Source: Nicotiana tabacum (Eukaryota > Streptophyta > Magnoliopsida > Solanales > Solanaceae). Taken from it: a DNA stretch of 64,000 nucleotides. Under the pieces are notes generated by a model. The model had not been told where the DNA came from. It saw nothing but the letters and a program-made list of their open reading frames with translations, and did not search any database. The position numbers were made by a program, and so were the translations under genes. This document shows, piece by piece, positions 23,942-35,367 of this stretch. The stretch is taken from positions 75,331,519-75,395,518 of the forward strand of contig NC_134103.1 in the NCBI RefSeq assembly GCF_000715075.1, given 5' to 3'. Each line of letters begins with the position of its first letter. Positions within the stretch are counted from its first letter, which is position 1.

Positions 23942-25083
23942 TAATCGGGCCGGGCTGACCCATTTACAACCCGCTTCAGTTTCGGGTCAGCCCGATACTG
24001 TAGTATTGGACGGGAGCGGGTTTCAAACGAACAGTTTTTTATACCGGTACACCGGAACCCGCTAAGTCCGTTAACGGGTTGTTAACGGGCTACAGCCCGA
24101 TTCAGCCCGTTTTGTAACGTTTTTTTTTGTTGGCCAACGGCCTTTTTTTGAAGAAATGGCCATTTCGGCCTACCCTCTTAAGAAAATAGCCCCCACACCC
24201 CTAGTTTTTGATAAATTATAATTTTAACCTTTTAAAAACTATAAATAGCCCCACTTCTTCTTCATTTTTCCTCACAATTCACTCTCTTACTACTCTAATT
24301 CTCTCTTGATATTATTGATTATTGTTCTTAAATTCTCAATTACTTATTATTTTAAGTTTCATCAAATATTTAGTTTAGCCACTACAAAATTATTATTATC
24401 AAATATCAAGTATTCAAGTGAAGTGTGGTATCAAGTATCAAGTATCGATCTATCAATTGAAGTTTGGTTTTTGATATCAAATTTAGTGCGGCATCCGAAA
24501 TTCCGGTACACTCGTTCTATATCTTTCTCTTCTTTGGTGTACATTTATTTTATTATTTACAATTATTAATTTAATTTACATAATGGATATACTTAGAGCA
24601 ACCAAAAAAGTGTGCACTAGTAGAGGTGGTAGTAAGAAAACTTTCAAAAGATCAAGAGGTGGTGCTTGTTCTTCTAGTAGCTTTACACATATTTCTGAAA
24701 GTTCACGTGAAAATTTAAATGTAGATTATGAGGGACTTCAAGAAAATTATGGTATAGATGATGATTTAGATGATAATTTAGATGATATTCCATTTCCATC
24801 ACCTGATAATCTTGAAACACCCTCAGCTACACCTGATAATGCTAGTTAAACTCAAAATTGAATAACATTGATTGTATCAATAACATTGAATAAGAAAAAT
24901 AAAATTTACTTTAAAATAAAAAATAAAAAATCTACGGCCCGCTAACAGCCCGCTAAGCCCGAACCCGGGCGGACAAAAAAAAATCCCAAAAAAGTACAGC
25001 TCGCTAACAGCCCGCAACGTTAAATGGAAGGGCTAATTTTTTTTATGTCCAGCCCGTCCCAGCCCGCCCGTTAAACACCCCTA
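23942..25083 (+). mobile_element. Internally deleted hAT-type transposon (1142 bp)
   Basis: Flanked by a perfect 8-bp duplication ATTCGGGC (23934-23941 and 25084-25091). The ends are imperfect inverted repeats rich in GGGC/GCCC (TAATCGGGCCGGGCTG at left; the inverse of the right end reads TAGGGGTGTTTAACGGGCGGGCTGG). Subterminal AGCCCG motifs are frequent at both ends. It retains only a small 5' coding exon and no catalytic domain. Confidence 0.85.
24583..24849 (+). pseudogene. N-terminal fragment of hAT transposase
   Basis: An 88-codon frame inside the hAT-type element. It starts MDILRATKKVCTSRGGSK, is basic and serine-rich, then becomes strongly acidic (GIDDDLDDNLDDIPFP). This matches the disordered N-terminus seen before the BED zinc finger in plant hAT transposases, but neither the BED finger nor the C-terminal dimerisation domain follows. 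It is probably the remnant left by an internal deletion. The assignment rests on context more than on sequence. Confidence 0.5.
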
Positions 25084-25182
25084 ATTCGGGCATTCAATGG
25101 AATTATTTACAAGGTTTAATAGCACTTTTGGGTCCCTTAGTTATTACTCATAAATATTAGTTTTAGTATTTGTGATATTTGA

Positions 25183-26449
25183 TAGGTATGTCAATGGATA
25201 TTTAAAACCAACTAAATCGACCGAAACGTACCGTACCGAATCGATTTTTAGGTTTCTTTTAACAAAATCGTAGGTTCTTATATAAATCTACAATTGTACC
25301 GATAATTAGGGTAGGTTTTTTTTAATGAAAATAAATCGAAAAAATACCGAACCGTATCGAATAATTTTATATGTGGAAAATATATTTATATATTAAGTTT
25401 AAAATTAATAAAGCATTAAATTTTTCCTTGGGTCTTGAAATTTTGAAAATGGTTACAAGCCGACAAGTAATTAAAATCAAAATCATAATTCCCAAACCTA
25501 TTATGTTACTCTTGCTGAAACTAAATTATTTTCAACATATTAACTAGCAAGATACAAAGTATTCTAACGATTATGAGTAGCAAACTATAATGTATTAAAT
25601 ATGTTTCCCTTCGTATGATTTAGATTTATCTTTTTGAATATTTAATCTTCTATATACTTTATTCTTAAGTCTAAGCTTGGTTAATATCTTTCTACTCGTA
25701 TGATTTATCTTTTCTTTGTCTTTGCTTAGTTTCTTTTACGTTGTTGTAGAGTAGTTGATGGATCTATACTCTAACCATCTTTCATGTTTCTTAATCATCA
25801 CCATTTATAGTTTGTTTGACCAAGCTTCTCCAAACGTAGAAGCATTTTTTTTTTCAAAACAAATTACTTTTTTTTCAACGTTGAATTGTTTGGCCAAGCT
25901 TTTGGAAGGAAAAAAATGTATTTTTGAGGAGAAGCCGAAGCAATTTTGGAGAAGCAAAAAAAAAGTAGCTTCTTCCCAAAAGTATTTTTTGAAAATCACT
26001 TTTGAGAAAAATACATTTAGAAGCACTTTTTAAAAACTTGGTCAAACACTAATTGCTGCTCGGAAGTGCTTTTTAAAATTAATTATCCAAACACAAACTC
26101 CTTCTCACCAAAAGTACTTCTGAGAAAAGTACTTTTGAGAAAAAATAGTTCTCAAAATAAGTTAGTTTTAGAAGCTTGGCCAAACAAGCTATTAAACAAT
26201 AAACTGTCTAGAGAGTTTTGCTAGGTCTTATAAAAGTATGTATAGTATTCTACTTTTATTAGTTACTTTTACATGACATTTAAAAAATACTGAAAATTAA
26301 TCGAACCGTACCGATACCGAAGAGAAACCGACATGATTAGGACGGTTCCGAAAAGTCTAATTTTGGTTATACATAATAGAATAACCGAAAAATTGGTATG
26401 GTACAAATTTTATAAAATAACCAGCCGAACCGAAACATTGACACCCCTA
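25183..26449. mobile_element. Non-autonomous hAT-like element (1267 bp) with nested MITE
   Basis: A perfect 8-bp duplication ATATTTGA flanks it (25175-25182 and 26450-26457). Terminal inverted repeats are TAGGTATGTCAATG at the left and CATTGACACCCCTA at the right. The subterminal regions repeat CCGAACCG / CCGTACCG motifs. There is no transposase. A 384-bp MITE sits inside. Only 99 bp separate this element from the hAT-type element on its left. Confidence 0.85.
25808..26191. mobile_element. PIF/Harbinger-like MITE nested in a hAT-like element
   Basis: Terminal inverted repeats of about 20 bp: TAGTTTGTTTGACCAAGCTT at the left, and a right end whose inverse is TAGCTTGTTTGGCCAAGCTT. The flanking trinucleotide TTA is duplicated (25805-25807 and 26192-26194), the target preference of PIF/Harbinger (Tourist-like) elements. 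The whole unit can fold into a long hairpin, which explains the open frames seen on both strands here. Confidence 0.75.
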
Positions 26450-26457
26450 ATATTTGA

Positions 26458-27306
26458 TCAAGCACGTCAAATTTTTAATTAATTGAAATGTAAACTTTTA
26501 ATTCTTTTACTTGTGGATATTTATAAATTTACCATGATATTAGTTGTTCTACCACTTAATTATCTATGTGTTATATTAGTGTACTGTTACTTTACTCCAT
26601 ATTTGATGGTAATATAATTGTAAAAATAGTCCGAATCAAATTATTTCATGTATCCAAATCACTTATTTTAATTAATTAGAAGTTAAATATGTTGAATCAT
26701 GTATCACAAGGACTAAAATCAGAATTTATCTATAGTTTAAGGGACCAAAATTGCTATTACTCCTATTTACAAAGAAATAAATTATCTACTCTAGTTTTTC
26801 TTTTCCAAGAACTAGGCAACAATATTTCAAAAGTCAAATTGAGATATTTATAACTTTTCGAAATTAGAATTAGAAAGTTAGAAGAGAACTTCATTATTTT
26901 GTTTAATGAGTTAGAATGAACTTTAAAGTTTGGTGGCCTATTAATTCCTGTTTAATCACACAAGTTTAATGAGTTGGAATGAACTTTAATGTTTGGTGGC
27001 CTATTAATTCCTGTTTAATCACACAATCTAACAAGTTTGGTGTGTTGGATTAACCAACTGTCTTATCCCAAATAAATATATTTACCTCATTGGTTAACTA
27101 GTTACTGAATATCAATTATCCTTTGTTTTTTTTTATTTATGTTTTGTATTTTTTTTTGTTTGTGTTTTTTTTTTGAATGTGACATGAACCCCAACATGAA
27201 TAGAAAATTTATTGAAACATCAAATAGTACTACGTCTCTAAATAACTCTAAATCTATCGTATATGTTATACACTAGTTACGATTAGCCCGGCTTTGCCTC
27301 GCCCAT
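26458..27306. other. Intergenic, with a 63-bp tandem duplication
   Basis: No gene. A 63-bp unit starting AATGAGTT is repeated at 26905-26967 and 26968-27029 with two or three differences. The stretch 27271-27306 (ACTAGTTACGATTAGCCCGG...TTTGCC) resembles the sequence at 44280-44310, so it is probably a fragment of another repeat into which the LTR retrotransposon inserted. Confidence 0.45.
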
Positions 27307-30300
27307 TATCACAATCCAAAATTCATTAAAGGTCAAGATGGCGCCTAATACCGCGGTCAGAAGCCAACAATAAATGAATATCCTAATTACTCATATCAGT
27401 ATTTGAAATCATAATTTTCTTTAATTACATAATACAAAATGGGATTTACAAAGTGAATGAAAATATTTTTCGCAACTACATTAATGAATAACCCGTAAGC
27501 ACCCCCAAAACCAGGTGCCACAAGTGCATGAGCATCAACTAGGAAGTAAAATAAAATACAGCATCGTAGATAGGAAAAATATAAATAACTCTGAAGGAGA
27601 CTCTGTCGGCTGCGGATCGTAACATGAAATGCAACTCGCGGTAAGTCCCTGCATCATCCGCGCCTCCGTGCCAAAGGACCACCAGACACAAATGTACCTG
27701 CACAAAAATGTGCAGCAAGTGTAGTATGAGTACGTAAATCAACGTGTACCCAGTAAGTATCCAGCCTAACCCCGGAGGGGTAGTGACGAGGGGTCGACAT
27801 CGACACTTACTAGTGGTCCAATAATATCAGGTACAGTAAAGAGGTGAACAATTATGAGGCAGCGTAAATAAACAAAATAAACAAGTATACACACGTGGTA
27901 CAATTCTCCTCTTTATAATAAATCAGAGCCCTCAATTAGCAAATTCCTCGTTGACCGGAGCATATATATATATAATGGACCTCACCAAATAGGTTAGTAT
28001 AATTCAAATCAGGAAAAGCTCACAGATACACTAGCTTCTTGTTATATATTATGCACAATTTCATGAGGATATTTTATAAAAATGCCGAGGCGTACGGCCC
28101 GATCCCATCATAATTTGTGCACTGCCGATGGTCGAACGGCACGAACTATAGATACATCTATTAAATTGCCGAGGCGAACGGCCCGCTCCCATGAGAGTGT
28201 GGTACATAAATCTTGTCGAGGTGAACGACCCGATCCCATTAGAATAAGAAGCTTAAACGGGTCCTTGACCCCCACTCATGAATAAACGTGTGAGTTATAA
28301 TTTTTTTTAAGGAAAACCTTTCAATGAAAATGCATGGCGCGTGAGAAATCCGTAGGAGGAACACCATTATTCTGTGGCAAATCATGAAACTTATCAAATC
28401 TCTACAAATGCGAGTCTATCACTCTACACATGTCTAGTCTCAAGTCGTAAAGCGAAATAAAGGAATTAAACGAGCAAGGATAACCCATATAATATAAGTA
28501 TAGCACGGTGTGAACCTAAGTCTACCCGGACAATAACATGAATCTAGCAACGTACGGACTCTTGTTACCTCATGCGTACGTAGTCCCCGCCACAAGTAAC
28601 ACATATCAATTTTAACACCTAGGGGGTAGTTTCCCCCTCACAGAGTTAGACATGAAACTTACTTCGCTCCAAATTTCCATAACTGGCTCCAAAGCCCCTC
28701 TAACACCTCAACCCGATGCGCGCCTCTCCAAAACTAGTCAAATAATGTGCAAACCAATAACAATGCACTCTAATACTCATAACAAATTAATTTCGATAAA
28801 TTCCCAACTTCGCTCGAAAAGTCGATAAAGCAACCATCAGGCCCACGTGCCCGGATTCCAAAAACTTTCGAAGATAAATATTACCCATAACATTACGAAC
28901 TCAAATATATGATTTATTCTCAATTCCATGCCCAAATTCGTAGTCAATATCCAAAAATTTAAATTTCTAGGGTTTTCTTCAAAATCCCAAATTTTTACTA
29001 ATTTCCAAGTTTAAATCAATTCAATTACCATATTTTTAACTTGGAATAGGTGGAAATCACTTACCTCGTGATTGATGCTGGAAATAGTACTCCAAAATCA
29101 CTCCAAGATTGGCTCCCATGGAGGAAATGAAATGAAAGATGGCCAAATTCCCGTTTTAAACTTCATTGCCCAGGTCCGCCCTTCTTCGCGATTGCGGAAA
29201 GACCATCGCGATCGCGAAGGCCAAAGAAACACTACCTCCAATTTCCTTCTTCGCGTTCACGTCATCTTGGTCGCGTTCATGAACATTTGAGACCACCACC
29301 CTTCTCGTTCGCGTTCCACCAGCCGCGTTCACGAAGGCCAACTGCTCCATGCCCCGCTCCCTCTTCCTTCTACGCATTCGCGGCAGCTCTCCCGCGTTCG
29401 CGTAGGATGTTCCAGACCCTTTTCCGCGTTCGTGGCCCCCGTGCCGTGTTCGCGATGAACAGCTATCAGCAGCCCAAAAATCCTCCCTTCGAGATCGCGG
29501 GACTCCCTTCGCGTTCATGAAGGACAACATCAGATTCAACAACAGCAGCAGTCAAAACAACCTGTATTGATCCGAAACCACCCCAAAACACACCCAAAGC
29601 CCACGGGGCCCCGTCCAACCACACCAGCCAGTCCCATAACATAACACAAACTTGCTCGAGGCCTCAAATCACATCAAACAATATTAAAATCATGAATCGT
29701 ACCCCAATTCAAGCTTAATGAACTTTAGAACTTCAAACTTTTACATTCGATGCCGAAATCTATCAAATCATGCCCAATTGACCTCAAATTTTGCACACAT
29801 GTCACATTCGACATTACGGACTTACTCTAACTTCCGGAATCAGAATCCGACCTCGATATCAAAAAGTCCACTCCCGGTCAAATTTCCCAAAACCTTCAAA
29901 TTCCAACTTTTGCCAAATGACCCTAAAATGACCTACGGACCTCCAAATCCACATCCAGACACGTTCCTAAGACCAGAATCATCATACTAAGCTATTTTCA
30001 GGCTCGAAATCCCAAACGGACATCGATAGCATTAAAAATACACTTCAACCCAAATTTATGAAATTCTTCCAAAACGCCAACCTTCCATAATAGGCGCTGA
30101 AACGCTCCCGGATCATCCAAAACCCGATCCGGACATACGTACAAGTCCATAATCATCATACAAACGTGTTGGAACCTTCCAATCTCGATTCCGAGGTCGT
30201 TTACTCAAAAACCAAACCTTAGTCAATTCTTCTATTCTAAAGCTTCCGAAATGAGAGTTTTCTTTCCAAATCAACTTCGAACTTCCCGAAATTTAATTCC

Positions 30301-30400
30301 GGCCACGCGCACAAGTCATAATACCTGAAGTGAAACTACTCAAGACCTCAAACCGCCGAATGACGTGCTAGAGTTCAAACCGACTGGTCGGGTCGTTGCA
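27307..30400 (-). repeat. 3' LTR of the LARD-like element
   Basis: Aligned to the other LTR, its left tip reads TATCACAATCC where the other reads TGTCACGACCC. All the changes are C-to-T or G-to-A type, consistent with methylcytosine decay. The right tip is GGGTCGTTGCA. Relative to its partner it lacks about 18 bp near 27572 and the long AT microsatellite. A short motif of the type GCCGAGGCGAACGGCCCGAT recurs about four times at 28081-28240. GC-rich runs with repeated TTCGCG lie at 29170-29520. Confidence 0.9.
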
Positions 30401-30413
30401 TTCTCTCCCACTT
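30401..30413 (-). other. Polypurine tract of the LARD-like element
   Basis: On the minus strand AAGTGGGAGAGAA directly abuts the start of the 3' LTR. Such a purine run primes plus-strand DNA synthesis in LTR retrotransposons. Confidence 0.75.
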
Positions 30414-33400
30414 AAACATACGTTCGTCCTCGAACATGCTAAGAATTGCTCTGGAATTGTCCGAAATCATTGTTTAACACCTCGTACACCTACCCGTGCT
30501 ACCACAACCCAGTTAAGCACATTAGCTCGAGCAAATTTGAAAATTCTCCCTTTTATTTAGTCAAGTTAGCCTTAGAGCCAAATTCCAACATCTGAAATTC
30601 TCTACCATGTTCGTTCCCAACATACGAACATTGTATCAATCATTACACACTGTACCAAACATGATTGTATACCCTTACTGAATCCATACCATGCACCGCA
30701 TAATTCACATGACCATAATAGCATCATCTAGGAATAATAGCCAAAATTCCACGAATCTGATGCCAACGACACACATCATGACGCATATAAGTCTTGTTCC
30801 AACCCTTGCAATATTGCCACAACGAAAGAGATGTGTAGAAATTCTTAACCAACTGCCGAGTTGACAAATCATTGAGTCCCTCCTCCTGACAAGGACCATT
30901 GCCCCATTATGAACCAAATAATAATATTTGCTTTTTAATATGCCTCATATAGTCCGATCGCACTGATCCCAGGTCTAATAATCTCATCTTGCCCAGTATA
31001 AGTTGTTCAGGAATAAGCCATCTCTGACACTGCCAAAAGTCTCATATGATGCCACAATGTGCTAACAAGTTACAAACTCGAATGTGATACATAAGGGAAA
31101 CGAACTCTAGAAAGAACTACTCAGTCCACGTAACTATTTAAACAATTGAAAAGGTGTTATGAACCTTCCTCGGGAATTGAGAAACAAAACACACAAGAAA
31201 AGATATGGGAAAATGTACTCAACATCACACCGTTGTGGCGTGCAACCCGATCCACACATGATACCATTGCGGCATGCAACCCAATCCAACCATGATACCC
31301 ATGGCGGCGTGCCACCCGATCCAAACAACATATCCGTATCCAACCATATTTTCCCATGGCGACGTGCCACCCGATCCACACATGACAATAAATAGGGGAG
31401 TACCCATCAAGCCAAAATGCCTATACTTACAAAATGCCCGAATATCGACCATGAACGCACCAAGTGCAAAAATATAACTCTGGGGAGACGGATAGCGCCA
31501 TACACTACAATACCCAAGCACAACTAGGGTGCAATAAATGACCTGCATATGGAGAGTCATCTCGCTCATATAACACCACAAACTACACGGGATCACAACA
31601 CATGTGCGAATACTCAAGCCACCTCACAAACCACCTTGCACAATATAGATCACATGGAATAGCTGACAACAGAAATAATATCCAAGGCCCGAAGTCTCCT
31701 CCGTAAATAACGCTATGCTGAAATGAGTGCATCTGGCCTGATATAGAGCACACACTCATATTTAGATCCATCAACGGACCCCCAAGCTGATTCTGATCGT
31801 ACCATATTGGGCCAATAACCTTTCAAGGATCCACAATAACCTTTTCCCCATGACACACAAGAATAACCATCGAATCCGAAACAACTTCCGCAGCTCACAA
31901 CCAAATGAATAAAGCGCCTTCCAGGCCTAAACCCTTACCTTAGCAATAGTATCATAATTTCCATACTTGGTTTCAATCTTTAATCAATCAAGTGATTGCA
32001 TGCCACACCTATGTAATCTTCCCAGGGGATACGCTCCCACGACTTTCCGCACCAGATAACAAAGTCTGCACATCCATACCATCGGCCATACAACGTTGTA
32101 AAGCGAATCGAGAATCCGTAAATTAGTACACAAAGCCTCTTACATAGGACACCGATCTCAGGTGACACTAAAGACAATACCAGCTTACTCTAAACATCTG
32201 AATCCTTTCCTGCTCATCCAAGCTCATAACATCCTTGTCTACACCGAACCGCAACCTTGATCCTCAACTTCCAATTTTCATGCCGCTCACTGCACCTAAC
32301 ATGCCAATACGCGGGAGTACAAGAATTTCATCAAAACTCCTGAACCACTAATAGGGTACACACTTCATCATATAGAAACCTTTCACTTAACTCAATCCCG
32401 GAGAACCATTGCAACACGTGACTGAATTCCCATAACTGCAGAAAAAAATAAAAAATATACAAACCTCGTGTAGTGGTCTAAACCATTATAATTCTTCCAG
32501 AATCCATCTACACATAACAGGCCATGATACTCAAATGCCTCCAAATAAAATCAATTACGGCGGCCATCAAGCCTCGCGCGCACCGCCACAAATCATATGC
32601 ATAACTCAATACGCTGAAGGAACTTATCATTCCCACCGTCATGCCAATTCAACCATTGCTAACCGATCCAACTTCTTCTAATTTACTCCGGACTTGCCTT
32701 AGGAATAATAATAATAGCTCCATTAAAACATAACGAACCCAAATCCGCACTCATCCTGAGAGACCTTATTTCACGAGGCCACATTGTCTCAAAACCCACG
32801 AACCATCTCATACCCTCCTTGTGCGCATATTCGCATCTTCAACTGGTACACCCATTCTGAAAATTCCTCTATGAATCCGAAGTTGTTTTCTCTCGTTCCT
32901 CTAGTGCTACACCGCAGACTGAAGATAACATAGAACACTCCAAGCCCCTTTTATAATCTACTGCAAAAGCTCGATACTTGACTATACCACGGACTCGAAA
33001 TCCTTAGGCACCACACTTTAATTTTGAACCTACTAGGACTATTGTTAAGAGTCACCCACTCTGACTTGTTCCCGAATACAATCAAACTCCAAGGCCCTGC
33101 TATAACATAAACACCTTCTCAAAGAAGCAACCGGCTGAATTCCTTTCCTTGTATATCACATCCACACAAAGCATAGACTCTAAGTCTTCCCAAAACCTGA
33201 ACATAAACCGATAAGGCCAAATATAACACACATTCCTCAAATTCTTTGCTCAAATTACCACTGATGTTTTCTTTCCTTAGTCGTAATAACCCACCAATAC
33301 GCCGATAACCGGAAACCGCACAAGTAGAAAACCACGCAATCCAATCATAGACGGTGAGGCTCCCCCACCTAACTTGAAGCTACAGTTACATAACCCTGGG

Positions 33401-34574
33401 ACCACCGAGATTCCTTCTTCCCCATTAACGTCAGCTAAAAGTCCAACAATGCATTCCAAGCTCGAAGTCTTGTTGCATCTAAATAAAATCAGTGGACCTT
33501 ATCTCTGCCCATCATGAATTTCCAAATGGCACCAAACTTTCCTTAAGGCATGTGGCCATCCTCCCACGGAACCCATATGTTACTCTGCCACTCTCCCACT
33601 TTGGTTAAACCCTTTCCTTTAAGCAACTCCTTGAATTTCGCTTTTCATACACGACCTTATAGCAATTCAACCACCGCAAAATACCTCCCACATGACCTTC
33701 CTCGTCCTTCGCTGCCCAATTGTTGCCTAAAATACGAATCCATCTCTGTAACGCTTGGGCTAATAAATTGCCACCAACTCCAAGCCTCCTAGAAGATCAT
33801 CCTTCACTAGCCATCAATATTAGAAATACCCATTTAATTCTGAAATCGTTACACTCTGCTATCTCTGACAACCGCTACTCCGGCACCATTTCACACTACC
33901 CTGTCTCGAAGGCAAATTGATGAAGACCATAACACCGGCGAACCTTAACATGTTCAACAAGGACGATGACACCACATCACAATTAAGAATTCCACCACGC
34001 TCGAAAATACCAAGTCTCGTTACTCCATTATCCCAAACCTGAATATTCATAGTTCGATTGCCTTTTCTCCGCCGGAAATAGAATGTTGAACCTCTTCATC
34101 ATGCATTGAGAGAAACCTTGTTTCAAGTCATTCACTGCCTCGACACATAAACAAGCACCCTACCATTACACCAACACGATGCAATAACAATGTATGAACA
34201 TCATAGCAATCTGCGCGCAACCTTGAAACTATTGAAAACACAGCTACTGAGCCGAAATGACAAAACATCCTTCCGCAAGAAGACGATAATAACTTGCTCA
34301 AATGCGCATGGAGAAACATCCTGCCCACATCTGTAGTACCACTACAACTCCTCGATGCCCAATTGACACGAGTGCTGAACATCGTATAAGAATGAGTAGG
34401 AAGGATATAAAGGCATAAGCCTCAAAGGAATCAAATCGCACGATGAGGAATCAAGAAAGGGAAGTGCACCTAACAGTCATGTAGCTTCTCGAAGATAAGT
34501 ACAGACGTCTCCGTACCGATCCACAAGACTTTACTAGACTCGCTCATGACTCGTGAGACCTAAGTGAACCTAGT
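30414..34574 (-). other. Non-coding interior of the LARD-like element
   Basis: About 4.16 kb without any recognisable retrotransposon domain in any frame. A tandem array of roughly 45-50-bp units with core GGCGTGCCACCCGATCCA spans about 31220-31385 (four imperfect copies). All short frames, including one of 130 codons at 31225-31617, are repeat translations or featureless. Presumably it holds packaging or dimerisation signals, but this cannot be seen directly. Confidence 0.7.
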
Positions 34575-34586
34575 GCTCTGATACCA
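34575..34586 (-). other. Primer binding site (initiator Met tRNA type)
   Basis: On the minus strand TGGTATCAGAGC follows the end of the 5' LTR after a 3-nt spacer (ACA). This is the standard complement of the 3' end of plant initiator methionine tRNA. It fixes the orientation of the element. Confidence 0.9.
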
Positions 34587-34589
34587 TGT

Positions 34590-35276
34590 TGTCACGACCC
34601 AAAATCTATTAAAGTTCGTGATGGCGCCTAACACCGCGGTCAGGCAAGACAACAATAAATGAATATCCTAATTACTCATATCAGTATTTGAAATCATAAT
34701 TTTCTTTAATTACATAATACAAAATGGGATTTACAAAGTGAATGAAAATATTTTTCGCAACTACATTAATGAATAACCCGTAAGCACCCCCAAAAACTGG
34801 TGTCATAAGTGCATGAGCATCAACTAGGAAGTAAAATAAAATACAGCATCTGTCCGGAATACAAATTAGATAGGAAAAATATAAATAACTCCAAATGAGA
34901 CTCTGTCGGTTGCGGATCGTAACATGAAATACAGCTCGCGGTAAGTCCCTGCATCATCCGCGCCAAAGGACCACCAGACATAAATGTACCTGCACAAAAA
35001 TATGCAGCAAGTGTAGTATGAGTACGTAAATCAACGTGTACCCAGTAAGTATCCAGCCTAACCCCGGAGGGATTGTGATGAAGGGTCGATATCGACACTT
35101 ACTAGTGGTCCAATAATATCAGGTACAGTAAAGATGTGAACAATTATGAGGCAGAGTAAATAAACAAAATAAACAAGTATACACACGTGGTATAATTCTC
35201 CTCTTTACAATAAATCAGAGCCCTCAATTAGCGATATACAGGATATACAGGATATACAGGATATATACATATATAC

Positions 35277-35367
<91 letters not shown>

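Noticed and set aside
25755..26033. Lysine/phenylalanine-rich frames on both strands
   Set aside because: They are explained by the near-palindromic nested MITE.
29156..29542. 128-codon minus-strand frame
   Set aside because: It lies in the GC-rich TTCGCG part of an LTR. The arginine-rich translation is a by-product, and the partner LTR has different frames.
31225..31617. 130-codon minus-strand frame in the LARD interior
   Set aside because: It is largely a translation of the GGCGTGCCACCCGATCC subrepeats, with no recognisable gag or other domain.
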